34,704 nucleotides of DNA. Source: an uncultured Lachnospiraceae bacterium (GTDB taxonomy: Bacteria; Bacillota; Clostridia; Lachnospirales; Lachnospiraceae). A model generated the notes under the pieces. The model was given only the letters and a program-made list of their open reading frames with translations. It was not told the origin of the DNA and made no database searches. Shown here in pieces: positions 7,601 through 16,338 of this stretch (the stretch's first letter is position 1; each line of letters opens with the position of its first letter). A program made the translations under genes and the position numbers. The stretch spans positions 3,866-38,569 of the forward strand of contig CAJTJZ010000031.1 of assembly GCA_910576895.1 (NCBI GenBank), written 5' to 3'.

Positions 7601-9988
7601 CTAAATTTTCTTTAATCTGGCAAATCCTGCCATCATTTTTTTTATTCCTGTAGTTTGTCCAAAATCTACGGTAACTTGATAATCCCTTGGACCTTTTATA
7701 ATGTCTTTTACTGTTCCTACTCCAAATTTTAAATGTTTTACTTGATCGCCTATTTGATAATCTAAGGCTTGTATAGAATCATTAGAAATCGTATCTGATT
7801 TTTTGCGAATAGGAGCAGTATTATAGGTATAGCTTGTTGATAAGGTAGACATACTTTTTTTCTTTGGCTTTTTGCTATAATCTTCAAATTCCACAATAGG
7901 TTCTGTTTCCTGCCATGGTGGTGTTTCTTTTATATCAGCAAAAATATCAATTGCTGGCAATTCATCTTCCCTATTTTTTACGGAATATCTGGAAGGAAAT
8001 GGGGACTTGAATAAATTTCCTTCTTCTTTTATTAAATAGGTTGGAATTTCAGAAAGGAAGCGAGAGGGTTTATTAAATTGTGTTTCCCCATGCTGCATTC
8101 TCTGTCTTGCATTTGTTAAAGTTAAACGCTTCATAGCACGTGTAATACCAACATAACAAAGGCGGCGTTCTTCTTCAAGGTCTGTTGGATCATCACTTGT
8201 AATACATAGATAACTTGGGAAAACACCATCCTCCATGCCAGCCAGATAGACATAAGGAAATTCCAAACCTTTAGCACTATGTAATGTCATTAGAATAACA
8301 ACATTTGTTTTATCTATCATAGAATCAACATCAGCAACAAGAGAAACTTCCTCTAAAAAGGCACTTAATGTTGGAATTTCTTCTGTATTCTGTTCATAAA
8401 AGGCAAGTTTGTTTTTAAATTCGTCTATATTTTCAAGTCTTGCCTGTGCTTGTGGATCAGAATCTGCCATTAATTCTTCTCGGTAGCCTGTCATTTCTAA
8501 AATATCATCAACAAGATCACAAAACGTATAGTCTGGATTAGCTGGATCAGTATATGCCTTTGCCGCTTTTTGCTTTAAAGTTTCTATCATAGCAGTAAAA
8601 CTTTCCAGTTTTGCAAGTGACCGTCCTATTCCCGGGATATTCTCTATATGGCATAAGGCATCATAAAAACTAATTCCTGTTTGCATGGCATAATCGCTAA
8701 TACGATCAATACTTGTTTGTCCAATTCCTCGTTTTGGTACATTAATAATTCTTTTTACAGCAAGATCATCTTTGCCATTATGAATTGTTTTTAAATAAGA
8801 TAGTAAATCTTTGATTTCTTTTCTTTGATAGAAATTAATTCCACCAATTAATTTATAAGGAATATTGCTACGTATTAATTTTTCTTCAAAAAGACGTGAT
8901 TGAGCATTGGTACGGTAAAGAATGGCAATATCTTGATAATTTGCTCCTGTAGCAACTGTTTTTATAATATCAGAAATAATATAATCCGCTTCATTAAAAT
9001 CAGTATCTACTTGACAATGATACAGCATTTCTCCATCATCTTGCATTGTCCAAAGGGATTTCTCTTTTCGCTGCCTATTATGTTTAATGACTTCATTGGC
9101 AGCAGAAAGGATTGTTCCTGTAGAACGGTAATTTTGTTCCAGCTTAATAACAGTAGTATTTGGAAATTGTTTTTCAAAATTCAAAATATTATAAATATCA
9201 GCACCACGAAACTTATAAATAGATTGATCATCATCTCCAACAACACAAAGATTTTGATAAATTCCATCTTCTAATTGTGTTGGGGCAAGCATACGAATAA
9301 GTTCAAACTGAGCATAATTTGTATCTTGATATTCATCTACATGGATATATTGAAACTTTTGCTGATATTTTGTTAATTCCTCTGGACAGGCATAAAATAA
9401 ATCAATCGTTCGGAAAATCATATCATCAAAATCTAAGGCATTATTATTTTTTAGTCTTTTTTGGTATTCCTGATAAGCCAAGGCATATTTTTCTAAAAGA
9501 TAATTGCCTTGTACTGATTTTTGGTATTCTTCTGGTGTCAGTAATGCATTTTTTGCATTGGAAATAACAGATAAAATAGCACGATCTTTAAACTTTTTTG
9601 GATCAAGATCAAGATATTTTATCACTTCTTTTAGCAAGGATTTTTGATCATCGGTATCATAAATAACAAAACTATTTTCATAGCCAATTTTATGAATCGA
9701 ACGGCGAAGGATTCTACCGCAAATGGAATGAAATGTGCCAACCCAAATACTTTCTGCTCCAAATTCAACAAGACTATCTACACGATCACGCATTTCCTGT
9801 GCTGCTTTATTTGTAAAGGTAAGTGCAAGAATATGATAAGGAGCGACACCATCATCAATTAATCTTGCAATTCGATGGGTTACCACTCTTGTTTTTCCAG
9901 AACCAGCTCCTGCTAAAAGTAAAAGAGGGCCATATTGATGCATAACAGCTTCTTTTTGCTGTGGATTTAAACTGTCATAAATACTCAT
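7601..9988 (-). CDS. pcrA: ATP-dependent 3'-5' DNA helicase, UvrD/PcrA type
   Basis: 795 residues, SF1A helicase acting in nucleotide excision repair and in removing RecA filaments and stalled replication complexes. Seen in order: Q motif LNPQQKEAV, Walker A AGAGSGKT (26-33), motif Ia LTFTNKAAQEM, Walker B VDEYQDTN, motif III VVGDDDQSIYKFRGAD, motif IV LEQNYRST, motif V VILMTLHSAKGLEFPYVYLAG and motif VI EERRLCYVGITRA. The C-terminus (about 740-795) has the small PcrA tudor-like domain, DQVKHLKFGVGTVKDI. The length slightly exceeds the usual 720-750, the excess lying in the linker before that domain. AGGAG upstream of the ATG supports the start. It follows queF by 23 nt and is probably read through from the que operon. 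Confidence 0.95.
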   Translation of the reverse strand: MSIYDSLNPQQKEAVMHQYGPLLLLAGAGSGKTRVVTHRIARLIDDGVAPYHILALTFTNKAAQEMRDRVDSLVEFGAESIWVGTFHSICGRILRRSIHKIGYENSFVIYDTDDQKSLLKEVIKYLDLDPKKFKDRAILSVISNAKNALLTPEEYQKSVQGNYLLEKYALAYQEYQKRLKNNNALDFDDMIFRTIDLFYACPEELTKYQQKFQYIHVDEYQDTNYAQFELIRMLAPTQLEDGIYQNLCVVGDDDQSIYKFRGADIYNILNFEKQFPNTTVIKLEQNYRSTGTILSAANEVIKHNRQRKEKSLWTMQDDGEMLYHCQVDTDFNEADYIISDIIKTVATGANYQDIAILYRTNAQSRLFEEKLIRSNIPYKLIGGINFYQRKEIKDLLSYLKTIHNGKDDLAVKRIINVPKRGIGQTSIDRISDYAMQTGISFYDALCHIENIPGIGRSLAKLESFTAMIETLKQKAAKAYTDPANPDYTFCDLVDDILEMTGYREELMADSDPQAQARLENIDEFKNKLAFYEQNTEEIPTLSAFLEEVSLVADVDSMIDKTNVVILMTLHSAKGLEFPYVYLAGMEDGVFPSYLCITSDDPTDLEEERRLCYVGITRAMKRLTLTNARQRMQHGETQFNKPSRFLSEIPTYLIKEEGNLFKSPFPSRYSVKNREDELPAIDIFADIKETPPWQETEPIVEFEDYSKKPKKKSMSTLSTSYTYNTAPIRKKSDTISNDSIQALDYQIGDQVKHLKFGVGTVKDIIKGPRDYQVTVDFGQTTGIKKMMAGFARLKKI

Positions 9989-10011
9989 AAAATTCTCCTA
10001 ACTATTAATTA

Positions 10012-10509
10012 TCATCGGTTATCAACGGTTTCTGGGTACATATCATGATGCGTTAGACGTTCTAATGCAACATTTTCCCAAAGAGTTCCTTTTTTTCCAT
10101 AATTACAGTAAGGATCAATAGAAATCCCGCCACGTGGTGTAAATTTCCCCCAAACTTCAATATATTTTGGATTCATTAAATGAATTAAATCGTCCATAAT
10201 AATATTAATACAATCTTCATGAAAATCCCCATGATTACGAAAACTAAATAAATAAAGTTTTAAAGATTTACTTTCTACCATATAAATATCTGGCACATAG
10301 GAAATATAGATAGTAGCAAAATCTGGCTGCCCTGTAATCGGACATAAACTTGTAAATTCTGGACAATTAAATTTTACAAAATAATCTCTATCTGGATGTT
10401 TGTTTTTAAAAGTTTCTAAAAGTTCTGGTGCATAATTATTAGGATATATAGTAGCTTGATTTCCAAGGAGTGTTAATTCTTTTTCTTCTTTTCTATTTTT
10501 AGATTCCAT
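10012..10509 (-). CDS. queF: NADPH-dependent preQ0 reductase
   Basis: 165 residues. QueF reduces the nitrile of preQ0 to the aminomethyl group of preQ1, the last free-base step before insertion into tRNA by Tgt. The short, unimodular (YkvM-like) form has the catalytic Cys56 in the EFTSLCPITGQPDF block, the QueF motif E79-S-K-S-L-K-L-Y, and FHED (H97, E98) that binds substrate. The family-typical PRGGISIDPYCNYG ends the fold. Last of the four que/folE genes on this strand. Confidence 0.95.
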   Translation of the reverse strand: MESKNRKEEKELTLLGNQATIYPNNYAPELLETFKNKHPDRDYFVKFNCPEFTSLCPITGQPDFATIYISYVPDIYMVESKSLKLYLFSFRNHGDFHEDCINIIMDDLIHLMNPKYIEVWGKFTPRGGISIDPYCNYGKKGTLWENVALERLTHHDMYPETVDNR

Positions 10510-10539
10510 CTTTCTTCTTTTTCCTTTCTTTTTATTTTT

Positions 10540-11220
10540 TTAGAAAATAGCTGGATCTTCTATATTATTTGCAAGAAAAGCAGCTTTGCGATCAAGGCAA
10601 GTTCCACAGACTCCGCAAGGCTTTTCTCCTCCCTCATAACAGCTCCAAGTCATATGATAAGGAGTATAAAGCTTAAGGCCAAGCTTTACAATTTCTTTTT
10701 TTGACATAGAAAGAAAAGGTGCTTCTATTCTTACCTGATGACCGCTTCCTTCAAAAATAGCAGTATTCATAGCATTGTTAAATTCTGTGCTGCAATCAGG
10801 GTAGGCATTGCCGGCAGCATCATCATGATGTGCACCATAATAAATTACTTCACAGCCTTTAGAAATAGCAATGGCTGCAGCACTTGATAAAAACAGTCCA
10901 TTGCGGAAAGGAACATAAGTAGAAACTGGTTTTCCTTTTGTTTTTTGTAATTGCATAGCATAAGATTCTTTTGGAATTTCTTTTTCTGAATGAGATAATA
11001 GGGAGCAATCAGAAAAAGAAAACATGGGTGTTAAATCAAGTGTAATATGTTCAACACCATAATAAGCAGCAACTTGATTTGCAGCTTCTAGTTCTTTTTT
11101 ATGCTTTTGTCCATAGGTAATAGAAAGAGAAAGAACTTGTTCTTTTCCATAAGTTTTTATTGCTAGAGAAAGACAGGTAGTGCTATCAATGCCGCCGCTA
11201 GATAAAACGAGAGCTTTCAT
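10540..11220 (-). CDS. queC: 7-cyano-7-deazaguanine (preQ0) synthase
   Basis: 226 residues. QueC converts 7-carboxy-7-deazaguanine to preQ0 using ATP and ammonia. The start is set at ATG 11220 (MKALVLSSGG): GAGG lies 11 nt upstream, whereas an in-frame ATG at 11238 has no ribosome binding site. Features: the PP-loop SSGGIDSTT at residues 7-15, the YVPFRNGLF motif, and a C-terminal zinc site with cysteines in CYEGGEKPCGVCGTC. It sits between folE and queF in the preQ0/preQ1 operon. Confidence 0.95.
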   Translation of the reverse strand: MKALVLSSGGIDSTTCLSLAIKTYGKEQVLSLSITYGQKHKKELEAANQVAAYYGVEHITLDLTPMFSFSDCSLLSHSEKEIPKESYAMQLQKTKGKPVSTYVPFRNGLFLSSAAAIAISKGCEVIYYGAHHDDAAGNAYPDCSTEFNNAMNTAIFEGSGHQVRIEAPFLSMSKKEIVKLGLKLYTPYHMTWSCYEGGEKPCGVCGTCLDRKAAFLANNIEDPAIF

Positions 11221-11277
11221 AATGTTTTTAAACCTCATTTCTATTATGATTTCTAATATTTTAATTTGTGAGTCTTG

Positions 11278-11862
11278 TTAATGATTAACAGAAATTCTTG
11301 CAAGCAGCGAAGGATCGGATTCAAATCGTCCTCGTAATGTTGTAGTATAAGTACGTGCAGAGGTATTTTTAATTCCTCTTGCTGTCATGCAACTGTGATT
11401 TGCTTCAATAAAGACAGCAACATCACTGGAATTTGTTACCATAGAGATAATTTCTGCAATATCAGATCCAATACGTTCCTGAAGCTGCAATCGTTTTGCA
11501 ACCATATCTGCAATTCGTGCAATTTTGCTTAATCCAATTACTTTACCATTTGGAATATAGGCAACAGAAACTTTCATATTATACATTAATGCCATATGAT
11601 GTTCGCAATAACTAAATACTTCGATATCTTTTACAATCACCATATCTTCAAAATGTGTTTCTGTATCAAGATCTTCTTCAAATGTTTTATCAAATAATGT
11701 TGCAATTTCACGATTACTATAATTCATTCCTTCAAAGACTTCTTCATACATACGTGCAACTCTTGCAGGAGTATCTTTTAGCCCTTCCCTGTCAGGATTA
11801 TCACCAAGAGCAATTAAAATTCCACGAATATGCTCTTCGATTGCTTTTTTATCAATTGCCAT
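11278..11862 (-). CDS. folE: GTP cyclohydrolase I
   Basis: 194 residues. Converts GTP to 7,8-dihydroneopterin triphosphate, the entry step for both folate and queuosine. Zinc ligands are C86 and H89 in the CEHH motif and C158 in HSCMTARGI; the YIPNGKVIGLSKIARI segment and the preceding EDPDREGL-like block (NPDREGLKDTP, 22-32) are family hallmarks. Here it is placed between queD and queC, so it probably feeds deazaguanine synthesis first, though it could also serve folate. The ribosome binding site (GGGA) is modest. Confidence 0.96.
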   Translation of the reverse strand: MAIDKKAIEEHIRGILIALGDNPDREGLKDTPARVARMYEEVFEGMNYSNREIATLFDKTFEEDLDTETHFEDMVIVKDIEVFSYCEHHMALMYNMKVSVAYIPNGKVIGLSKIARIADMVAKRLQLQERIGSDIAEIISMVTNSSDVAVFIEANHSCMTARGIKNTSARTYTTTLRGRFESDPSLLARISVNH

Positions 11863-11938
11863 AAATAATTCCCAGCTTTCTATAAAAAATTGTAATAAAG
11901 CTTTTTAAAGCTTTTACAGCAGTTTTTATCATAATTTA

Positions 11939-12367
11939 TCATAATTCATTTTCCCGATAAGAAGCACAATTATTTGGTGTTTCATAAACGGTTGCTTCAT
12001 AGACAGGAAATCCTGCTTGCTTCAATCGTTCAAAAAAATAACGAGAAAAGTTTTCTGCGGTTGGACGAAAAGGGACTTCTTCAATATGAAAATTTTCTTC
12101 TAATAATGCTTGTTTTGTTTTCGGTTTTAAAGAATCCTTTTCTATAATTAAACAATGATCAAGAATATCAGTTTCCTTTTTTAAAGAATCCTTTAAATCT
12201 CCAAAATCAACAAGCATACCATGAGTTTGTTTATCTTTTTTAAGTGCATTAGAACAAATAGTAATAATAACACGCCAACGGTGTCCATGAAGGTTTTTAC
12301 ATTTACCTTGATAATCTTTTAAAAAATGGGCAGAATCAAATGCTGCCTCGGTTTTTAAATAATACAT
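11939..12367 (-). CDS. queD: 6-carboxy-5,6,7,8-tetrahydropterin synthase
   Basis: 142 residues. QueD converts dihydroneopterin triphosphate to 6-carboxytetrahydropterin. Zinc ligands are H14 in DSAHFL and H27/H29 in LHGHRW, with the catalytic Cys23 in GKCKNLHGH. The MLVDFGDLKDSLK and ILDHCLI blocks and the C-terminal VYETPNNCASY match the family. It is the first gene of the operon, starting 50 nt after a near-consensus promoter, with AAAAAGGAG before the ATG. The next enzyme of the pathway, QueE, is not encoded in this operon or window. Confidence 0.93.
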   Translation of the reverse strand: MYYLKTEAAFDSAHFLKDYQGKCKNLHGHRWRVIITICSNALKKDKQTHGMLVDFGDLKDSLKKETDILDHCLIIEKDSLKPKTKQALLEENFHIEEVPFRPTAENFSRYFFERLKQAGFPVYEATVYETPNNCASYRENEL

Positions 12368-12416
12368 TTATTACTCCTTTTTATGATAAGTAAAACTGCC
12401 AACTGCATCGGGTTAT

Positions 12417-12445
12417 AGTATAGGAGAAAACAAGGAAAATGTCAA
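12417..12445 (-). promoter_or_regulatory. Strong sigma-A promoter of the queD operon
   Basis: On the - strand: TTGACA (12445-12440), 17-nt spacer, TATACT (12422-12417). Expected start near 12410 gives a leader of roughly 43 nt ending in AAAAAGGAG. The leader (CCCGATGCAGTTGGCAG and on) is long enough for a small aptamer, but I could not fit the preQ1-I, -II or -III consensus to it. Confidence 0.75.
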
Positions 12446-12497
12446 TTGCATAGCTTATTAATTTCTTATTTTTGATCTTCCCAACAGCTAGGAATAA

Positions 12498-12506
12498 TGA
12501 TATAAT
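12498..12506 (+). promoter_or_regulatory. Extended -10 promoter for thiE
   Basis: TGATATAAT (TGN plus TATAAT) lies about 40 nt before the thiE ATG. No TTGACA-like box exists at 16-18 nt. The predicted leader (about 34 nt) is too short for a TPP riboswitch. Confidence 0.5.
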
Positions 12507-12546
12507 AAAATTTATTGTAAAAGATATGAAATAAGCAGGTGAGTAA

Positions 12547-13188
12547 ATGAGTATTCTTACAAAAAAAGAGTTATTGTTTTATGCCGTAACGGATCGAAGC
12601 TGGCTTTTTGGAAGAAAATTAACAGAAGTTGTAAAACAAGCTTTGGACGGTGGTGTCACATGCCTTCAATTGCGAGAAAAACAGATGGCAGAAGATGATT
12701 TTTTTCGGGAAGCAGTAGAAATAAAAAAGATTACAGAACAATATCATGTTCCACTTATTATTGATGATAATGTAAGGCTTGCATTACAAGCGAAAGCAGA
12801 TGGTGTACATATTGGACAACAGGATATGAATCCGATTGCTGCAAGAGAATTTCTTGGAAAAGAAAAAATCATTGGGGTGACAGCACGTAATGTAAGTCAA
12901 GCGTTGAAAGCAGAAAAAAATGGAGCAGCCTATCTTGGTTCTGGAGCAGCATTTACAACAAAAACAAAAAAAGATGCGATTCCTATGACAGAAGAAACAA
13001 TGAAAGCAATTTGTGAGTCAGTAAAGATTCCTGTTGTAGCCATTGGCGGAATTACTTATGAAAATATGGAACAGCTTTATGGCAGGGGAATTTCTGGAAT
13101 TGCTGTAGTATCTTCCCTATTTGCAGCAGAAGATATTTATCAACAGGCAGTGAAAATGAGAAAACGGGCAGAAGAACTATTTATCTAA
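12547..13188 (+). CDS. thiE: Thiamine-phosphate synthase
   Basis: 213 residues. Couples HMP pyrophosphate to the thiazole phosphate to make thiamine monophosphate. TIM-barrel motifs: AVTDRSW, GGVTCLQLREKQM, PLIIDDNVRLAL, ADGVHIGQQDM, IGVTARN, YLGSGAAFTTKTKKDA (pyrophosphate loop) and PVVAIGGI near the C-terminus. AGGTGAG precedes the ATG. It is divergent from queD and followed 26 nt later by thiD, forming a two-step salvage/coupling unit. No thiM or thiC is present in this window. Confidence 0.95.
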   Translation: MSILTKKELLFYAVTDRSWLFGRKLTEVVKQALDGGVTCLQLREKQMAEDDFFREAVEIKKITEQYHVPLIIDDNVRLALQAKADGVHIGQQDMNPIAAREFLGKEKIIGVTARNVSQALKAEKNGAAYLGSGAAFTTKTKKDAIPMTEETMKAICESVKIPVVAIGGITYENMEQLYGRGISGIAVVSSLFAAEDIYQQAVKMRKRAEELFI

Positions 13189-13214
13189 AAAAGTAATATG
13201 GCAGGTGTTTTTAT

Positions 13215-14132
13215 ATGCAAATGAAGCAATCAAGTATTCCTACGGTTTTAACGATAGCTGGATCAGATCCAATTGGGGGAGCAGGTATTCAGGCAGATTT
13301 AAAAACAATCAGTGCTTTTCATCTTTATGGTATGAGTGTGATTACGGCAATTACAGCACAAAATACACAAGGAGTACAAGCAGTATATCCTTTAGAGTCA
13401 GAAATAGTAGAAAAACAACTTGATAGTGTATTTACAGATATTATGCCAGACTGTGTAAAGCTTGGAATGCTTGCAAATGAAGAAATTGTAGAAGCAGTAG
13501 CAAAAAAATTAAGACAATATAAGCCAAAAAAAATTGTAATCGATCCTATTATGGTATCTTCTAGTGGAAAAGAACTTTTAGAACCAAAAGGATGCAATGC
13601 AATGATAGAAAAATTATTTCCTCTTGCAACGATCATTACTCCAAATTTGCCAGAAGCACAGTTTTTAGCGAAAAGAAAAGAACAAGAGGGCTTTCAACAA
13701 GGCTTTATGGAAACAGAAAGGCAAGTCATAGCATCTCTAACAGAGGATACGAAAAAGAAAGCATATTGGGAAATGGCAGAAATAATTTTTAGTTTTTTTG
13801 GAAATACCATACAGAAAGAACAAGCAATTTTAATAAAAGGCGGACATATGCAAGGCTTGTATGCAGAAGATTATTTATATTGTATAGAAAAAAATAAAAG
13901 AAAAGAATCTTTCTTTACATCTCCTCGTCTTGATAATCCAAATACACATGGTACAGGCTGTACCTTATCTTCTGCAATTGCTTGTGGAATTGCAATGGGA
14001 AAAACAATAGAAGAAAGTGTAAGACTTGCAAAAGAATATATTACTGGTGCAATTCGTGGTGGTTTATACATAGGAAAAGGAATTGGACCACTTGATCATT
14101 TTTGGAATAGAACGTTGAAAATAGAATGTTAA
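13215..14132 (+). CDS. thiD: Hydroxymethylpyrimidine/phosphomethylpyrimidine kinase
   Basis: 305 residues, longer than the usual 260-270. Phosphorylates HMP and HMP-P to give the pyrimidine substrate of ThiE. Ribokinase-fold motifs: TIAGSDPIGGAGIQADLKT (13-31), the KIVIDPIMVSSSG block, PNLPEAQFL and the anion hole DNPNTHGTGCTLSSAIA near residues 238-254. The extra length is a polar insertion around 155-205 between the PNLPEA strand and the AILIKGGH strand. GCAGGTG 7 nt upstream supports ATG 13215; ATG 13221 is an alternative. Confidence 0.94.
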   Translation: MQMKQSSIPTVLTIAGSDPIGGAGIQADLKTISAFHLYGMSVITAITAQNTQGVQAVYPLESEIVEKQLDSVFTDIMPDCVKLGMLANEEIVEAVAKKLRQYKPKKIVIDPIMVSSSGKELLEPKGCNAMIEKLFPLATIITPNLPEAQFLAKRKEQEGFQQGFMETERQVIASLTEDTKKKAYWEMAEIIFSFFGNTIQKEQAILIKGGHMQGLYAEDYLYCIEKNKRKESFFTSPRLDNPNTHGTGCTLSSAIACGIAMGKTIEESVRLAKEYITGAIRGGLYIGKGIGPLDHFWNRTLKIEC

Positions 14133-14169
14133 AATAGAACGTATTTACAAGAAGAAAGAGGGATTTTAC

Positions 14170-14721
14170 GTGAATTTTTATGAATTAGCAAGAAATAATT
14201 TTGAACTAGCAGTAACACATAGAATGCAGACACCTTATGATCCAACATTTTCTATGAAAGCAATGATTTTGTATAAAGAAGCAATCAGTTGTTTATTAAA
14301 ACATCTTCTTGATATTGGTGCGAAGGAATATGATCAGGCAGAATGTATTACTAGTTTAGCAAATCGTAGCTATATTATGTTTGACCCACAATTTTATCAA
14401 CTCTTATGTTCTATGGATTCTCTGCCGATTGGAAATTATAGTTATGATGATTACCAAATGGGGGTAGTAGAAGGATATGTAGAAACTTTGAAATTTATTA
14501 TTGATAATAAGCTTTTAGAAGATGGGGCAGAATATGAACGTCTTGAATGGAAAGAGATTAAAAAGAAATATGCCTTTCAATTTATTGCACTTGTGAATGT
14601 AATTTACAATGAAAAACATGATATTAAATCGGCAGTTGTAAAATATTCAGGAAATACAGAACAGGGAATGAAAGCAAGGCAAATGATGGAACCAAGTTTA
14701 GTAGTCGTAAGTGTACGTTAA
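14170..14721 (+). CDS. Helical protein of unknown function
   Basis: 183 residues from a GTG start with AGAGGGA about 8 nt upstream. It begins NFYELARNNFELA and is predicted by eye to be nearly all helical, with an SMKAMILYKEAISCLLKHLL segment and an acidic, aromatic-rich centre. There is no signal peptide, membrane segment or recognisable catalytic motif. The shape is loosely HEPN-like, but the diagnostic Rx4-6H motif is not evident, so I make no functional call. It lies 37 nt after thiD and 49 nt before the HAD phosphatase, on the same strand, and is probably co-transcribed. Confidence 0.7.
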   Translation: MNFYELARNNFELAVTHRMQTPYDPTFSMKAMILYKEAISCLLKHLLDIGAKEYDQAECITSLANRSYIMFDPQFYQLLCSMDSLPIGNYSYDDYQMGVVEGYVETLKFIIDNKLLEDGAEYERLEWKEIKKKYAFQFIALVNVIYNEKHDIKSAVVKYSGNTEQGMKARQMMEPSLVVVSVR

Positions 14722-14770
14722 TAGAAAATAAATTGTAATTATAAGTTATAACTAAATTGAGGTATTAAAA

Positions 14771-15514
14771 ATGAAGAAATATCAATATTTATTATTTGAT
14801 TTAGATGGAACACTAACAGATTCTAAACTTGGAATTACAACATGTGTTCAATATGCATTAGAAAAAATGGGACGAAAAATCCCACCTATTGAAGAATTGC
14901 TTTGTTTTATTGGTCCACCATTAATCGCTTCTTTTCAGGAATACTGTAATATGAATTTAGAGGAAGCAAAACAGGCAACAGTATTTTATAGGGAACGCTA
15001 TGCCGTAAAAGGATTATTTGAAAATAAAGTTTATTCTGGTATTCCTGAAGTATTAGAAAAGCTGAAACAGGCAGGATATGTACTTGCCATAGCAACATCA
15101 AAGCCAGAAGAATATTTAATTAGGATTCTTGATCATTTTCATTTAAGAGATTATTTTACGACTATTTCTGGTAGTGGACTTTTGGGAGAGCGAAATTCAA
15201 AAACAGAAGTAATTAAAGATGCACTTTGTCAACTTGCTGTTTGGAAAGAAGAAAAAGGGAAGGAAATAGAACAAAAAAGAAAAGAATCGTATTATTATCG
15301 TGAGAAAAAAGCAGAAGAAACCATATGGCAAGGGGTGAAACAAACAGCAATTATGATTGGTGATCGTTATCATGATATCGAAGGGGCAAAGAATTGTGGA
15401 ATAGATTTTTTAGGTGTTCATTATGGATATGCAGAGCCAGAAGAACTAAAAGCGGCTGGTGCTGTTTATGAAGTAGATACAGTAGAAGATGTTGGAAAAT
15501 TTTTTGTAGATTAA
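14771..15514 (+). CDS. HAD-superfamily phosphatase (phosphoglycolate phosphatase-like)
   Basis: 247 residues. Motif I DLDGTLTDS contains the nucleophile D10 and acid D12, motif II is ATSKPEEY, and motif IV is GDRYHDIEGA. An alpha-helical cap lies between motifs I and II, as in subclass IA (Gph/PpaX type). A Lys/Glu-rich insertion around residues 158-185 precedes motif IV, which is unusual for a family of about 215 residues. The substrate cannot be assigned from sequence. TGAGGT upstream supports the start. Confidence 0.85.
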   Translation: MKKYQYLLFDLDGTLTDSKLGITTCVQYALEKMGRKIPPIEELLCFIGPPLIASFQEYCNMNLEEAKQATVFYRERYAVKGLFENKVYSGIPEVLEKLKQAGYVLAIATSKPEEYLIRILDHFHLRDYFTTISGSGLLGERNSKTEVIKDALCQLAVWKEEKGKEIEQKRKESYYYREKKAEETIWQGVKQTAIMIGDRYHDIEGAKNCGIDFLGVHYGYAEPEELKAAGAVYEVDTVEDVGKFFVD

Positions 15515-15634
15515 AAAGTAAAAAGAATATTGTAATATTTGAGTTTTTGAAAAATAAAAAGAGCAGGACAGTTATTTTAGTAGATAATTGTTTTGTTTTT
15601 TTTATTTATGAAAGAAAAAATTTTGGAGGTGTTT

Positions 15635-16249
15635 ATGGAACAGAAAATAATATTTGGATATATTAGAGTATCTACACAGGAACAAAATGAGGACAGACAG
15701 AGATTGGCACTATTAGAGATGGGAGTGCCAGAACAACAGATTTATATGGATAGACAGTCAGGAAAAGATTTTGAGCGTCCACAGTATAAGAAAATGTTGA
15801 AAAAATTAAAGAAAGGAGCAGTATTATTTGTAAAATCTATTGACAGATTGGGAAGAAATTATACAGATTTGAATGAACAATGGAGAATTATTACAAAAGA
15901 AAAAGGAGCAGATATTGTAGTGATTGATATGCCATTATTGGATACAAGAAGAGAAAAGAATTTACTAGGTACTTTAATTAGTGACATTGTCTTGGCATTA
16001 TTAAGTTATGTAGCGGAAAATGAAAGAACAATGATTCGACAAAGACAGGAGGAAGGGATTTTGGCAGCAAAGAAAAGAGGAGTAAGATTTGGCAGACCAC
16101 CAGTACCCTTACCAGAAAATTTTTATGAAGTACATACACTTTGGAGAGAGAAGAAACTGACAATAAAACAGGCAGCAGCAGCTTGTGGACTGGCAAGAAG
16201 CACCTTTTTTGATAAAGTAAAGGAAATAGAAAAGTCTTATTTTAAATAA
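15635..16249 (+). CDS. Serine recombinase (resolvase/invertase type)
   Basis: 204 residues from ATG 15635, preceded by GGAGG at 15625-15629; an in-frame ATG at 15593 lacks a ribosome binding site. N-terminal catalytic domain: YIRVSTQEQN with nucleophile S13, the DRQSGKDFERPQ block, and SIDRLGRNY with conserved Arg residues. A long E helix and a C-terminal helix-turn-helix (LTIKQAAAACGLARSTFFDKV) follow. The size and architecture match Hin/Tn3-type small serine recombinases rather than large integrases. No transposon ends or partner transposase are seen next to it. It stands directly before polysaccharide-type genes. Confidence 0.9.
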   Translation: MEQKIIFGYIRVSTQEQNEDRQRLALLEMGVPEQQIYMDRQSGKDFERPQYKKMLKKLKKGAVLFVKSIDRLGRNYTDLNEQWRIITKEKGADIVVIDMPLLDTRREKNLLGTLISDIVLALLSYVAENERTMIRQRQEEGILAAKKRGVRFGRPPVPLPENFYEVHTLWREKKLTIKQAAAACGLARSTFFDKVKEIEKSYFK

Positions 16250-16338
16250 AAATAAAAATCGGAAAAGTATACTATATCGGAAAATATATCGTAATGTAAA
16301 TGAAAAAAATTTTCTAAAGAAAAGAAAGAGTAAGTAAA

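Noticed and set aside
12507..12546. TPP riboswitch before thiE
   Set aside because: Only about 34 nt lie between the predicted start and the ATG and no thi-box sequence is present.
13205..13423. 72-codon open frame overlapping the start of thiD
   Set aside because: Lies in another frame of a fully conserved thiD and has no family features.
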